From Gaeumannomyces sp. JS-464 (lineage: Eukaryota; Ascomycota; Sordariomycetes; Magnaporthales; Magnaporthaceae), in the NCBI GenBank assembly GCA_002197995.1, contig NGZR01000002.1:6510001-6574000 (forward strand): 64,000 bases of DNA, written 5' to 3'. Both the position numbers and the translations under genes were made by a program. Numbering within the stretch: position 1 is the stretch's first letter; each line of letters starts with the position of its first letter. Shown in pieces: positions 21,973-32,504 of the stretch. The notes under the pieces were generated by a model. The model made no database searches. It saw nothing but the letters and a program-made list of their open reading frames with translations, and had not been told where the DNA came from.

Positions 21973-23080
21973 TCACGCCGCCGTCTCCACCTTGTTTACC
22001 GGGGTGAGGGGTTTACCGATGACCTCGCCGGCGGGGCCCACGACGGCGAGGATGTTGCGCATCGCGTTCTTCTCAAAGTTGACGCGCGTGTCGAGCACGC
22101 CGCCGGCGATGTGCGTCGTCAGCGTGACATTCTCCATGGCCGCCAGCTCCGGGCTAACCTGGGGCTCGTTCTGGTGCACGTCGAGCCCGGCGGCGCTGAC
22201 GTGGCCGCTCCGCAGCGCCGCGATCAGCGCCGCCTCGTCCACCACCTCGCCGCGCGCCGTGTTGACCAGGCGCGCCCCGGGCTTCATGGCCGCGAGGGCG
22301 CGCTCGCCCACCATGCCCCGCGTGCGCGCGTTTAGCGGCGTGTGCAGGCTGACGCAGTCGGCGACGCCCAGCAGCGCCTCGAGCGAGCCGTGGAACGTGG
22401 CGCCCAGCGCGGCCTCGACGTCCGGCGGCGCGCGCACGACGTCAAAGTAGTGGATCTCCATGCCCAGCGCCGCGCGCGCCTTGCGCGCCAGCAGGCGGCT
22501 GATGTTGCCGAGGCCGACGATGCCGAGGACGTGGCCGCGCGGGCTGCGCGACATGGGGGCGATGGCGCGGTGGGCGGCCGTGAAGGCGGCCGGGTCGCAG
22601 GTGCGCGCGGCCAGGTGGGCCTTTGTGAAGTTGCGAAAGACGGAGAGCACCATCCAGAGGGCGGCGTCGGACACGGCCTCGTCGGAGGCGCCGGCGCCGT
22701 TGGCGTACCAGATGCCACGGCGGGCCAGGGCGTCGACGTCGGCCCAGTTGAAGCCGGCGCCGGCCGAGGCGAATATGCGCACCGATGGGGGCAGCAGTCC
22801 GATCAGCTCGTCGTCCCACTGGCCCATCTCGCCGCCGCTCTGGAAGTGCGGGCGGAATATTGCCGAGAAGTCGCCATATCTGGATCGGGGTTAATTCAGC
22901 GCGCAGCCAAGTGTGATGCGGTGCTTGGGCTTACTTTTTGCTCTCGAGCGCAGCAATAAATGATTCTCTGTCGGGCTCCTCGCTGCGCACGACATTGAAG
23001 CGCTTTGTAAACTCGTTCTCGTAAAGATCGTGGTTGTATTTGATCGGCTCGCCGATGTGCAGCACCGTTGGTTTCGTCAT
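21973..23080 (-). CDS. D-isomer-specific 2-hydroxyacid dehydrogenase
   Basis: 350-residue NAD(P)-dependent enzyme that interconverts 2-oxoacids and D-2-hydroxyacids. Exons are 23080..22935 and 22879..21973 with a 55-bp intron (GTAAGC donor). The start MTKPTVLHIGEPIKYNHDLY gives the usual N-terminal strand. The Rossmann motif GIVGLGNISRLLARKAR is present. The catalytic set is visible: Arg in NTARGEVVDE, Glu in VHQNEP, His in THIAGG. VRIFASAGAGFNWADVDALA and YANGAGASDEAVSD match the family's substrate-loop region, closest in style to fungal D-mandelate or glyoxylate/hydroxypyruvate reductases. It is probably cytosolic, with no targeting peptide. The MFS acid transporter downstream is a plausible functional partner. 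No frameshift. Confidence 0.93.
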
Positions 23081-23407
23081 GTTGCCCGTCGGCGTGAGTC
23101 CAAGCAGGCAAGTAGCGCATTTTGGTGGCGCCCGTCTGCTGATATTCCCGACCCCGAACGTGGTAGCCAGCCGGTGCCGGGAAGAAGGCCGGCCGTCACC
23201 TTGTCATGAGGCATGATGGTGGGAGAGGTGCCTGAAAAGACGCAGTCGACATTGTAAAAGATAACCAACCGAACGGTATTGGTGAGGCTCGAACCCATGG
23301 CTTCGGGATTACCTGCCTGTTTGCCAGTTGTAAAAGATGGCCTAATCGCCCACCTGTAAAAGTGATCAAATAAAGTCCCCACGACTGACCGCCAAAAGCA
23401 AAAAATT
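23081..23407. other. Intergenic with a tRNA-Met-like fragment
   Basis: Upstream region of the dehydrogenase. Positions 23278-23316 resemble the 3' half of the tRNA-Met gene that follows (shared GGTGAGGCTCGAAC and GGATTACC). TGTAAAAGAT-like words recur at about 23253, 23330 and 23356. No complete gene. Confidence 0.5.
23278..23316 (-). pseudogene. Degenerate tRNA-Met 3'-half copy
   Basis: Matches the T arm and variable region of the neighbouring tRNA-Met. The match runs into bases that are intron in the intact gene, so this looks like a DNA-level duplicate rather than a copy of mature tRNA. The acceptor and D arms are not recognisable. Confidence 0.5.
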
Positions 23408-23527
23408 GGGATCGGTGAGGCTCGAACTCACGACCTTAGGATTACCCGTTACCGGTCATATTAGACAGCGGAGCAAAACCCCCTGCTGTTATGAGACCTA
23501 CGCGCTAGCCAACTGCGCCACGATCCC
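23408..23527 (-). tRNA. tRNA-Met (CAT), elongator, with 47-nt intron
   Basis: Reading the minus strand from 23527, the acceptor stem GGGATCG pairs with CGATCCC (7 bp). The D arm is GCGCAGTTGGCTAGCGC. The anticodon stem TAGG/CCTA holds the loop CTCATAA with a T-T pair at its top, as in yeast elongator tRNA-Met. The T arm is GTGAG TTCGAGC CTCAC. The mature length is 73 nt. The 47-nt intron sits one base after the anticodon, the standard position, between CTCATA and A. The T loop TTCGAGC is that of an elongator, not an initiator. Confidence 0.92.
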
Positions 23528-23599
23528 CATAGCTATCCCTGCGGAAGCTGTTGGATTCCGTCGGGGGATGCGGTATTATGAGGGGAAAAGTAGTGGTGG

Positions 23600-23707
23600 G
23601 GACGCTCGAAACTTACTCGCAGCCAGCCGCGCCACGGTCCTTGTGCTTGAGTCGGGTGTGGAGGGAGGCACGTATTGTGAGACCACCCACCAACTGCGCC
23701 ACTCCCA
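23600..23707 (-). pseudogene. Two degenerate tRNA-like 5'-half copies
   Basis: 23600-23640 and 23673-23707 each contain a diverged form of the tRNA-Met 5' half and D arm. On the minus strand both have GTGGCGC-GTTGG-like sequence after a decayed acceptor stem, and 23673-23707 keeps GGTCTCAC near the anticodon. They share orientation with the intact gene. Neither folds into a full cloverleaf by eye. Confidence 0.45.
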
Positions 23708-24336
23708 GTGCTTGATGGCCGCTCGGTGGGGTGACAAGGCCGCGCGGAGAGCGTGCTGTGCATACGCGTAGGTGCACGTCGTTCCAGGGCATTAGATAGG
23801 TAGAGCATAAATCATATTGATCATAATAGCTAGCGCGTCTTTTGATGCCCGCAGCTTGTTAGTGGTGTGTTGATGTTGTTCATCAGCCGCCACCTATTGG
23901 TCCATAAAAAAAAAGAGCAGAGCCCGGAGGCGTCCAACTGCCGAGTAAAGACCTCCATCTCGGCCGCGGAGGCTGCCGGACCCAAGCTTTTCCCGGACGG
24001 CCAAAAGCATTGCCAAGCCGGCTGATACCCTCACAGTCCGTGAAGAAGACGTCAATCGCCTCGATCTTGTAAATCTACCAGATTGAAGGTACATCGGAAT
24101 AAACCAGCATAGTAATCCCATTCCGGCAAAGGACGCCATGCTACTCAATGACTTTGGTCCATCTAATATCCCGGAAGTGAGCCTGAGCACATAAACATGG
24201 CAGAGAGACGGCCCCCTCAAATACTCAACGCTCCTGTGTTCTCCTGCGGCTACCAGGTCCTCTTTCTCCCCTACTCCTGTCTGATCCTTTCGTCTCGGCC
24301 TGCAAGTAACTACCAGATATCAATCTGCTGCTAAAA
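23708..24336. other. Intergenic, about 630 bp
   Basis: Upstream region of the PEBP-like gene. No gene supported. Confidence 0.55.
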
Positions 24337-25188
24337 ATGTGGCCTTCTTCACTGCTGTCTTTGGCCCTTCTGGCCGGGCTTGTCGCCGGTCAAACGCCTG
24401 CCAGATTCACACCGTCCGTATCGAAGCACCTCAATGTTGTTTACGGAAACAAAGCCGTGAATCCACCCGGGACAAGCTTCACCAAGGCTGGTAAGGGCTC
24501 TGGGGGTTTGCAAGGTGGTGCAGCATCCGCCTGGGCGGTCCATTAAGTCGCTTTTTGAACAGAGACGGCTCGAATCCCAACCTTTGGGCTGAACGAAACG
24601 CTCACGGGCACGTATCTCTTTATCATGATCGGTAAGTCAGCTTCTATCCAACTCTACAACTCTAATGCCTCGCCACGGCCACCTGATCCCTCAGCTAACG
24701 CTCTGTTGGCAGACCTGGACGTGTACGTGGGCTCTCCAAGCCTTTTTTTTTTTTTTAATATCTTTTCCTCTCACAATCCTCGACCTCCATTGCAAATTCT
24801 CATGGCAATGGCCTCGCCGTTTGCGCTAATGATACCACACGTCCTAAACAGACAACTCGGAGCCGGCGGCGCCAGGCAGCAGCTCCTCCACGCCATGATC
24901 CGGGACGTCAAGCCGACGGGACAGACTCACGCCAGCGGCTTCAAGATCCTCAGTTCCACGCAGAACGGTCCGTCGAGCTACTTTGGACCATCGCCGCCGG
25001 CCGAGCGACCTCCTTACCCACACTCGTACGTCTTCCTGCTGTATGAGCAGCCGGCCAACTTTGCCGTCCCCGCGAGCCAGCGCCAGACCGTGTCGTCCCG
25101 CTTCAACTTCAACATGACGGCCTTCGCGCAGGCTGCTGGCCTCACCATGCCCCTGGCGGGCAACTACCTCAATGTCACAGGTGTCTGA
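24337..25188 (+). CDS. Secreted PEBP-like (phosphatidylethanolamine-binding) protein
   Basis: 189 residues from four exons: 24337..24490, 24563..24631, 24713..24722 and 24852..25188. The third exon is only 10 nt. A signal peptide (about residues 1-18, LLAGLVAGQ) is followed by the PEBP fold: GTYLFIMIDLDV at the phosphate-binding site, LLHAMIRDVKPTG, and PHSYVFLLYEQPANFAVP as the second conserved strand. The DPD-like motif is DLD here. Two N-glycosylation sites (NET, NMT) are in the mature part and another (NVT) is near the end. Secreted fungal PEBP relatives include protease-inhibitor and effector-like proteins; no catalytic role is expected. All junctions are in frame with GT-AG borders. Intron 3 contains a run of 15 T. 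Confidence 0.85.
24713..24722 (+). other. 10-nt microexon of the PEBP-like gene
   Basis: Between an acceptor ending GGCAG and a GTACGT donor. It contributes codons for D-L-D-V at the conserved PEBP site. Skipping it would shift the frame. Confidence 0.75.
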
Positions 25189-25561
25189 TCAGTGAGCATT
25201 GGAATGGCTGGCTACGTGGCTGGATACATGGGATGTAACGTTGGGTGTTGCATGGAAAGGTGATGAAGACCAATTGGATAGACGCGCGACAAAAATGATA
25301 TCTAGTATTAAGCAGCGTCGATGCGGACTTTTCCCGTGCACGACGAGCGCTTGCTTTGCTCTGCAATCTGACGATAGTGACTTTAAATGCGTGCTGCTGC
25401 TGGATGGAAACATTCTTGGTAAATTCCAGTTGCCAACCTGTGTCTTTTCCTCTGCCTTTGACTGGCTTACAAACCAGCCAGGCCATTATCGATCCATCGT
25501 ACCATATTTTCCACTAAATCCAAGACCTGCGGAGCCACGGGGTATTGATTCCGGATAAAAA
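25189..25561. other. Convergent intergenic spacer, about 370 bp
   Basis: 3' flanks of two converging genes. No gene seen. Confidence 0.6.
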
Positions 25562-26071
25562 TCACATAAACGGCACCATGCCAGGGCCAGCATCCTCGTC
25601 CTCCTGAATCTCCTCTGCCGGGGCAGCTTCGGCGGCAGACGCAGCTTCGGTAACAACGGCCACCCCGACGACGGTGTTGGTGGGCTCCTGAGCCGGCGCG
25701 GCGGCGTTGTCGGTGGGGAGAGCGGCGAGCCCTGCGGCGGCCTTGGTCCCAATCCTCTGGGTGACAAGCGTCGAGGGCAGATCGAAATGGCCGACCATGG
25801 CGTTGAAGAAGGCGGCGGGCTTGGCGGTCGACGAGACCCAGACGGTGCTCGTCAGTGTGCTCGAGTCGAAAGTGCTGACGGGGCTGCTCGCCGCGCCGCC
25901 AGCGGTGGTCAGGATGGTGACCCTGGTGGTCGTCGGGTAGACGGTGATGAGGTTCAGGGACGTGATGGTGGTGCTCGACGTCTCAGCCATCGCCAGCGAA
26001 GGGAGGCAGAGAGCGGCGGCGAGGGCCAGGGCAGCCCTGGAAAGGCCGGTCATGCTCCCGAGTTGGACCAT
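25562..26071 (-). CDS. Small secreted Thr/Ala-rich protein
   Basis: 169 residues, no intron. Two candidate starts lie close together (MVQLGSMTGL); both precede a signal peptide ending LAMA (about residue 29). The mature part has Thr/Ser-rich segments (TSSTTITSLNLITVYPTTTR), a short central region (NAMVGHFDLPSTLVTQRIG), and an Ala/Glu-rich acidic tail ending DAGPGMVPFM. There are no cysteines after the signal and no GPI-type hydrophobic end. It is probably O-glycosylated and secreted. Family not recognised. Confidence 0.7.
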   Translation of the reverse strand: MVQLGSMTGLSRAALALAAALCLPSLAMAETSSTTITSLNLITVYPTTTRVTILTTAGGAASSPVSTFDSSTLTSTVWVSSTAKPAAFFNAMVGHFDLPSTLVTQRIGTKAAAGLAALPTDNAAAPAQEPTNTVVGVAVVTEAASAAEAAPAEEIQEDEDAGPGMVPFM

Positions 26072-29000
26072 TGTTGCTCGTCCAGTGATGGGTGAATTAC
26101 ACAGAAGAGGTGGTTTTGCGCGAAAGGCCCTGGCTATGGAAGTATGCTTGGCCCAAAGGCTGGCTTTTATTCGCGATCACTGCCCGGTCCAAGTCAATCG
26201 AAGCTTTCACGGTTCGAACCCTTTTGGTGCCACACCGTCACAAGTTATGAACGATTACCGTGTACCTCAGAAGATGCACGATATCCATGACGCTTTGAGA
26301 TCCTTGTACCTCAACTGCTTGCTTTCATCGCGCAGGCCATTGGAGCTGCAAGTTGTGGCAACGGCAAGGCACGGGCAACAGAAGACTCAACCTGAAGGCG
26401 TTGTCGGAGGCCACCATGATGCATAGAGTGGACATGCCAGCAGCGGTGAGATACAGGCCGCTCTATCGGAGCCTTTGCGAACTGTTGGGGCCCACGACAA
26501 TTATACCTTAACCCGCAGACACGAGCTATCCCTCTTGCGACCTCTCAGTGGAAGGGGTAGAACGGCCCACTCGACTCGACAATCACCGAGGCATTGGCAA
26601 AGACCAAGTAATCGATCAAGCATGCAATGGAGTAAACGAGGAAATCCTGTATCTGCCATATCGGCCTCGATCGGTGCAACGAAGCCAGGGCAGGTTTGCT
26701 TCGAGGCACGGGAAGTAGCTCGAAAGGACGCCGCGATTCCAAGACAACGCGTCAACTGACCAAGCTGCGGCCCGTCCGTGTCGTGATCGTTGTTTCTGGT
26801 AGCATAGACGCTCCACCCGTAAATAGATTCGGAGAGGATATTATCGTATGCGCGCATGCCGTAGAGATTACACCCCTCGAAGGGCAATGAAGAGACTGCC
26901 GGAGAATTCTCTCCAGCCGTCAGCAGCTCTAGGTTGGGGGTGTGATTTCGTGGCGCTGGCGCGCTGCCCCTGAGCCCCCTGCGTCGTGGCGGCCACGAAC
27001 CTTGGTCATGTGGCGCTTCTTCTTGAGTTATCCGTTACTGGCCTTGGTAGGCTTGCGAGTGAGACACCATGCAAGGTACCTAGCTTGTTTGAATCGTACC
27101 ACCTGCGTGTCTGGGTGACTGAGACATCGTCCACTAATTCCAATACTTCAATATTGACAGAGCGGGAGGCTGCGGAAACGGTTGGGCAAGTCCGCGACGT
27201 TGAGATACCTCCTTTTACTTCCTGGCCGGGACGAATTCGCTGTTGCAACCGCTGCTTGTCGTTGCCAAAGCATCATCAAAATGTCAGATATCTTCAGAGT
27301 TGAGAAACTCACCACTCAAGCCGCACGGCAAGTTAGGTAGTGGTCTTGAACTGCCCATGTAGCGCCGCCACATTGATCCAACAAAGATGTGTTTGCGGAC
27401 CGCAAGCGCCGCCCCGAGACTGTCTCGGAGAATATTGGAGCGAAAACATAAGACCACAATAAAGGCATGCACAAAAGAGAGGCGACGCATGCTTGGGAGA
27501 GGTTGGCGATCGGCTGTGAGGGAGAAAGGAAAGCCCCTTTCCATTCTATCAACTGCGCAACCGCCTAGGCTGCTGTAACCTAACTGCCCGTTCCGGGAAC
27601 AACTGGGGCTTGGGAACAGCTATAATCACAAATCAGTTCGTTCAAGACAAGATGCCGAATAATTGGGTAGATTGCGAGGCGGCCGAGCATGCAGCAGACA
27701 CGTCGGTTGTGATGGAGATGCCGTTGCGGTCAGACTTGGTGTGGGTGTTTTGCAGGAACCAACAATCGCCCCAACATCGCGCAGGGAACAGGAAAGGTAT
27801 GCCAAGGCCGTTGGTGTTGTCTCCTGCGCCAGGCCCGCGAGGCTATCGACAGGCCAGCGCGGAGCTGAACCTCCTGGAGCAGACCAGCGCCTGGTCATTG
27901 CTGTCCTAACATGCACATAGCATTGAAGTTCCACAGGCCTCGAATATGTTGCTTTCCCCTTGTTCTACCTGCACGCCGTTGGTAGTGTATTTCTTAGCCC
28001 TTTCAGCTTCGGCCACACTGGGGTCGTCCATTCCAGGTTAGGAGGGCCTGGAATCACTCCGCACGTAAAGCAGGGCTGGTCGGTGCTAGCCCGCACTGGG
28101 ATCCCGCGTGGTGCAATGATGAGCAGTGAGTAGTTCTCTCTTGCGTCTCCCTGTCGACCACGAGGGCAGCTAGCTCGGTTCTCGGTCCCCGACAGCGATG
28201 CGTATATCCGGCGTGCTGGGGTCGCGGTGACGCCGCATGGGCGGCAGAGGATCTTTCCCAGGGCTGTACGTCGACCAGTCTGGCCTCGCTCCTGGTTCTC
28301 AGGAGCACCGCCTCCTATCTGCCGGCCGATCCGGGGTTCTCGCTTGAGCTTCCAATAAGGCACGCTGTCAAGATTGACCAACATCGACAATCTTCCTGCA
28401 ATGGCGGGGGTGGTCTGGACGCGCACACGCTCTGGCATCGCAACTCGAGGCTGGTATAGAAAACAAGAAAAAGGGCGGGAACAGGAAAAACAAACATGTA
28501 GCCAAGCCGCCGCTAGGAGCTTAGCGCGACGATATAGTAGAGCTGTTCCCCTGAAATCTCTACCCAATATTTGCCAGCAAACAAAAGCTCGCCCTAGGAG
28601 CTGAACCTGCTGAGGCTCTTCGCTTGCCAGAAAAGGCTAATGCGGTGTTGTAGGGCCCAAGCATTCGGGAGAAGCAACAACTAGACAGTCTCCACATCTC
28701 AGCTGGCTGTATCAATGTCTCTATGCAGGCCCAAAAAATAAACCGAGAGACGTGATCTAGGCTGTCGTGGTGCCGCGTTAGTGAGAACTGACCAGGCCGG
28801 ACATGGGAATAACTTCTTGGCATTCGACGGCCATCTTCCTGCCTACCGTCCACGGCTATGCCTGGGATATGGTGACCAGGGAAGGACATCGAGATACGAG
28901 CTGGCTTCCAAATCCGTCAGTTCCAAGACAAACAACAATGCCGTTGGGGGCTGGGAGATTATCTGGGTGAGAAGCGGGTAGCAGGTTAGCGGACTGCGGC

Positions 29001-29220
29001 TCCTTCGCGATGTTTGCTCGACGAGGATAAAAGGGAGACAAATCGCTTGCCATGGTCGATGACAGAGACCTGCTCCTCACCCACCAAGCAGCCTCCCCAT
29101 CCCCCTCCCCACTCACTATCCAAGAGCCTCAAAAGCCACTCTAGCTTTCTCCCTTCGCCTCTCCAACCGCCAACAGCCTCCTCCGGATATTTCCCAGCTC
29201 CTCTCCAACCAACTGCCAGC
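26072..29220. other. Gene-poor stretch, about 3.1 kb
   Basis: No supported gene. Open frames of 100-200 codons occur on both strands but overlap each other, lack family motifs and have random composition. No tandem repeats or recognisable transposon ends. The last 200 bp before 29221 is CT-rich, a leader for the next gene. Confidence 0.5.
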
Positions 29221-29877
29221 ATGCAGTTCTTCGCCTCGGCCCTCCTCGTCCTGGCCTCGGCCGCCTCGTCCCATGCCGCCGACGCTTGCCTCAGCTGCGG
29301 CTCGGCCAACAACGACTGCCAGCGCGCCGTCATGGGCACCGGCGCCCACATCACCATCCCCTTGGCCACCCGCCTGGCCGACTGCTCGGCCGCCATCGCC
29401 GTGACCGTGACCCCGCAGCCGGTGTAAGCACTTTCTTACAACCAAAAAAAAAAAAAAAAAAAAAAAACAGCCCCCGGCGATGGGACTCCCCGACTGACAC
29501 CGGCGAAAACTTTTTTCCCACACAGCATCGTCACCGAGACCAAGACCAACACCGTGGCCAAGGCCGTCCCGACCTACGTCTCCAAGTGCGACGGCAGCAG
29601 CGAAAAGTACGCCAGCGCCTGCAAGTGCGGCGGCGCCGTCGCCCCGACCGTCACCGCCGTGGCCCAGACCATCACCGTCACCACCACCGTGGCCCAGTCC
29701 GTCTGCCCGACCCCAGAACCAGGTCCGCTTCCTCCGCAAGTAAGCGGCTGCTCCTGGGCACCACCGCCGCGCTGCATGGTCTTTCTCCCCTCTCGGGATG
29801 GGGGTTTCGGGGTACGATTTAACCGCTGCTGCAACTGCTTGGTGGCACCCCCCGGGGAAAATAACAAAAAGGCATAA
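29221..29877 (+). CDS. Small secreted Cys/Thr-rich protein
   Basis: 184 residues as read: exon 29221..29423, intron 29424..29525 (GTAAGC donor, CACAG acceptor, containing an A24 run), exon 29526..29877. The signal peptide spans about residues 1-20 (SSHAADA). The mature N-terminus has CLSCGSANNDCQRAV. After VTVTPQPVIVTETKTNTV comes SKCDGSSEKYASACKCGG, then a Thr/Val repeat (TITVTTTVAQSV) and CPTPEPG. The last 30 residues look less protein-like, and a GTAAGC at about 29740 could be another donor, so the 3' end is uncertain. Secretion is well supported. Family not recognised. Confidence 0.65.
29444..29467. repeat. Poly-A tract, 24 bp, inside an intron
   Basis: Uninterrupted A24 on the coding strand, early in the intron of the secreted protein gene. 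Confidence 0.95.
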
Positions 29878-30786
29878 ACCTCAAACGGCGAGGCGAGGAC
29901 GCCAGGACGAGAACACGAGCTGGAAAAGTGTCACGCGACAGAGATTTGTTTGTTTCTCGATAATTGTTGATACCCCACCAAGCCTGCCATCGCAAGGTAG
30001 CAAGCAGCTGGGACGCAGCAAGTTGGAGAAGAAAAAAAAAAAAAAAAAAAATACACCTCTTTTTTTCGCCACCCTATTAAACCCCTTGCAAGCGAAGACA
30101 TCGTGAGAGACGACTTGGTCCGTGTCCGTTCGGCACATGTTCACAAACAACCGGACGAAAACTTGGCTGCAATAAGGCTCCCGTGGCTGGGCGTTACATA
30201 CAGAGGCGCACGAGTCAGCCAAGCGAAATACGGGGTCGCCCCCTGGAGAGTTTTCGCCCAAAGGAGACAGCATGGCTCAGTCATGAGAATCGGCACACGG
30301 ATTTAGAAAATCTCCATACTTGAAGCTTGAGCTTCCTGGCACATGGACCCACGTTCGGAGTATCCGGTGCTCTATTCTCGGAGAGTTACAAACCGCCGTC
30401 GCCAAGTCGAATAGGTACCTCAAGCACATGCAAGTATCACGTTTGAGAAGGACATTCTTGGCACACTGGTCAATGGACATGATGAGAGTCGTATTGTGGG
30501 TGGCTTGTGACTACATTCAGAAATAAATGTCTCTATAAGACAAAAGACGAAAAAAAAAAATGAGAAGAGGTAGGAAAAGGGTATGTGAAAGCATGGCAAT
30601 TTATGCCAGGTATCTCAATGGAAGCGATTCCAGGATGCTATGCGTGCGCCCGGCAGAAGAAGAGAAGCGTGACAAATAAAAGGATGATGATGCATCCATG
30701 TAGGTTTATATGCAGATGACAAAAGAAAGGATGGAAAAAAAAAAAAAAAGCCAAGAACCCAAAACGCCAATGATGCCCGGCAACCC
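29878..30786. other. Convergent intergenic region, about 900 bp
   Basis: Contains A runs near 30031-30050 and 30735-30750 and AT-rich 3'-flank sequence. No gene supported. Confidence 0.55.
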
Positions 30787-32504
30787 CTACCAATACCGTC
30801 GTGTCTGCATATCCGGCAGCTCCGCCAGCGGTGTTTTCCGCTTCATGGCGATGGGTAGAGGGGGCTGCGGCCTTCCGGGCGGTAGCTCGCCGACCAGCAA
30901 CTGGCCGACGCCGATGGGCGAGTCGGCGAGCGAGCCCGAGACGCCCGACCCTTCGCTGGGGTTGGGGCTGCCGCCGGGCCCGCCGGCCGCCATCATGGTG
31001 TCGATGGCAGCGATGGTGCGCTCGTCCATGGCGCGCATCTCGTTGAGCTGCGCGCCGTAGTTGATGCCGTTCCACACCGGCACCGCCCGGTGCAGGTCGA
31101 CGCTGCCGGGCGGGTGGCCCGCGACCGCGGGGTTGAAGCTCTGCGCGCCGCGCTCGACGGCCCCGTGGCAGCTGTTGACGCCTGCGGTGCCGTAGCCGCC
31201 GTTGGCGCCAGGTGCTGTGTTGTAGGCGCTGACGCTGCCGTAACCGCCGCCGCCGCCGACGCTGCCGTAACCGCCGCCGCCGCCGACGCTGCCGTAGGCA
31301 CCGGCGCCGAAGCCGCGGTCGAGAGGGTCGTGGCCGTGGCCGCTATGTTGGGAGCTGTAGCTGCCGTTTCGCATGATGCCCGAGTGGGAGCTGCAGCTGC
31401 CGTGGCGGCTGTGGCTGTTTCCCAGCTCCGACATGTTGGGTCGCACCAGCCATTGCTGGCTCGGGCTCCTGCCGTGCGAAAGGACGCGGAAGCCGGAAGC
31501 CCCCTTGTCGCTGGGCCTCCTGGCCTCGGAAAGGACGCGGAAGGTGCCCTGTCCGGTCTCGGCGATAGTCTCGCGGCGGCGGCGGATGCAGTGGATCAGG
31601 ATCATGACCAGCATCGCCGACACGGCGGCCCCGCCAAAGCCGGCGCCCACTCCCATCGCGGTCATGCTGCTCCTGTGCATCGACATGTCCATCATGAGCT
31701 CGCCACCGGGTCCGGTCATGATGCCGTTGGTGTCGAAAACAGGCGAGGCCGGAACCTTGACGTTGGTCGGTTTCGCCGCGGCGGCATCCGTTGGTGACGA
31801 CGGCGATGCTGCAAGTGGTGCTCCCGATGGTGCTACCGTTGGTGCCGGTGGTCGTATGTTGTTGCGACTCGGGTCTGGGGTTGCCGTCGGTGTGGGCAAG
31901 TCGGCAGTGCCGGGCGTCGCGCTCCTCGTTGCGAAGCTCGAGACGGGTGGTGGGAAGGTCTGGATCGGTAGGGCGTTGCCAGGCGAGGCCGAGGCTAACC
32001 TGAAGAGGGCGGATGAAGTAGCGCAGCATCGTGTCTTCTCAGCTGCTGATTCGCAGCAGTAGCGCGCGGGCTGGCCAAAGCCCTGCGCATCGCACTCCCA
32101 AACCTGGACACCGTTGGCACGGAAGTCGTAGGCTGATGAGTTGCGCATGGTGTCTTGGTCTGGAAGGTGTGTTAGCCTGACCCCCAAGGTCTGGGTGGCA
32201 GTTGTCCCGACTACAACTTACTCAGTTGGCAGTTCTGAGGGCAAAATGGTGACTGCCATGTCGGGTCGGTGCAAGTCCCCCTGGCGTAAGCCACGCCAGT
32301 GCTGTTTGTTGTGCTCTCGTCCTTGCAAAGACCGTTGGATAAGCAGGCGGCCACGGAGCCGCAGCACATGCTAACCTCTGCTGTTGGGTCGCATGGCACA
32401 TCTCTTGCTTGCCTCCCGTTGGGGAAGAAGCAAAGGCTGGCGGCTTGAACATAGGAAACAGCTCCCAGGAGCAGAAGAAGTTGTAATAGCCGAAGGGAAG
32501 TCAT
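30787..32504 (-). CDS. Cys-rich single-pass membrane protein with Gly-rich tail
   Basis: 551 residues. Exons are 32504..32222 and 32159..30787 with a 62-bp intron (GTAAGT donor). The signal peptide is LLQLLLLLGAVSYVQA. The extracellular part is a Cys-rich module (about residues 20-150) with CDPTAEVSMCCGSVAACLSN, FCPQNCQL and RYCCESAAEKTRCCATS. A Pro/Thr/Ala-rich stalk and one helix (about 235-260, VGAGFGGAAVSAMLVMILI) stopped by RRRRE follow. The cytoplasmic tail is Ser/Gly-rich with three near-repeats of YGSVGGGGG. This kind of ectodomain is widespread in ascomycetes. Its role is unknown; surface sensing or wall contact is a guess. It shares layout, not close sequence, with the membrane protein at 2983. 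No frameshift. Confidence 0.8.

Noticed and set aside
5666..23080. A secondary-metabolite cluster (glycosyltransferase, MFS, dehydrogenase)
   Set aside because: No polyketide, peptide or terpene core gene, no cluster regulator, and the genes are separated by unrelated genes over 17 kb.
26200..26240. A T-loop-like GGTTCGAACCC
   Set aside because: Single short match with no cloverleaf around it.
27965..28567. 200-codon minus-strand open frame
   Set aside because: Composition and lack of motifs look random, and it overlaps other open frames of the same quality.
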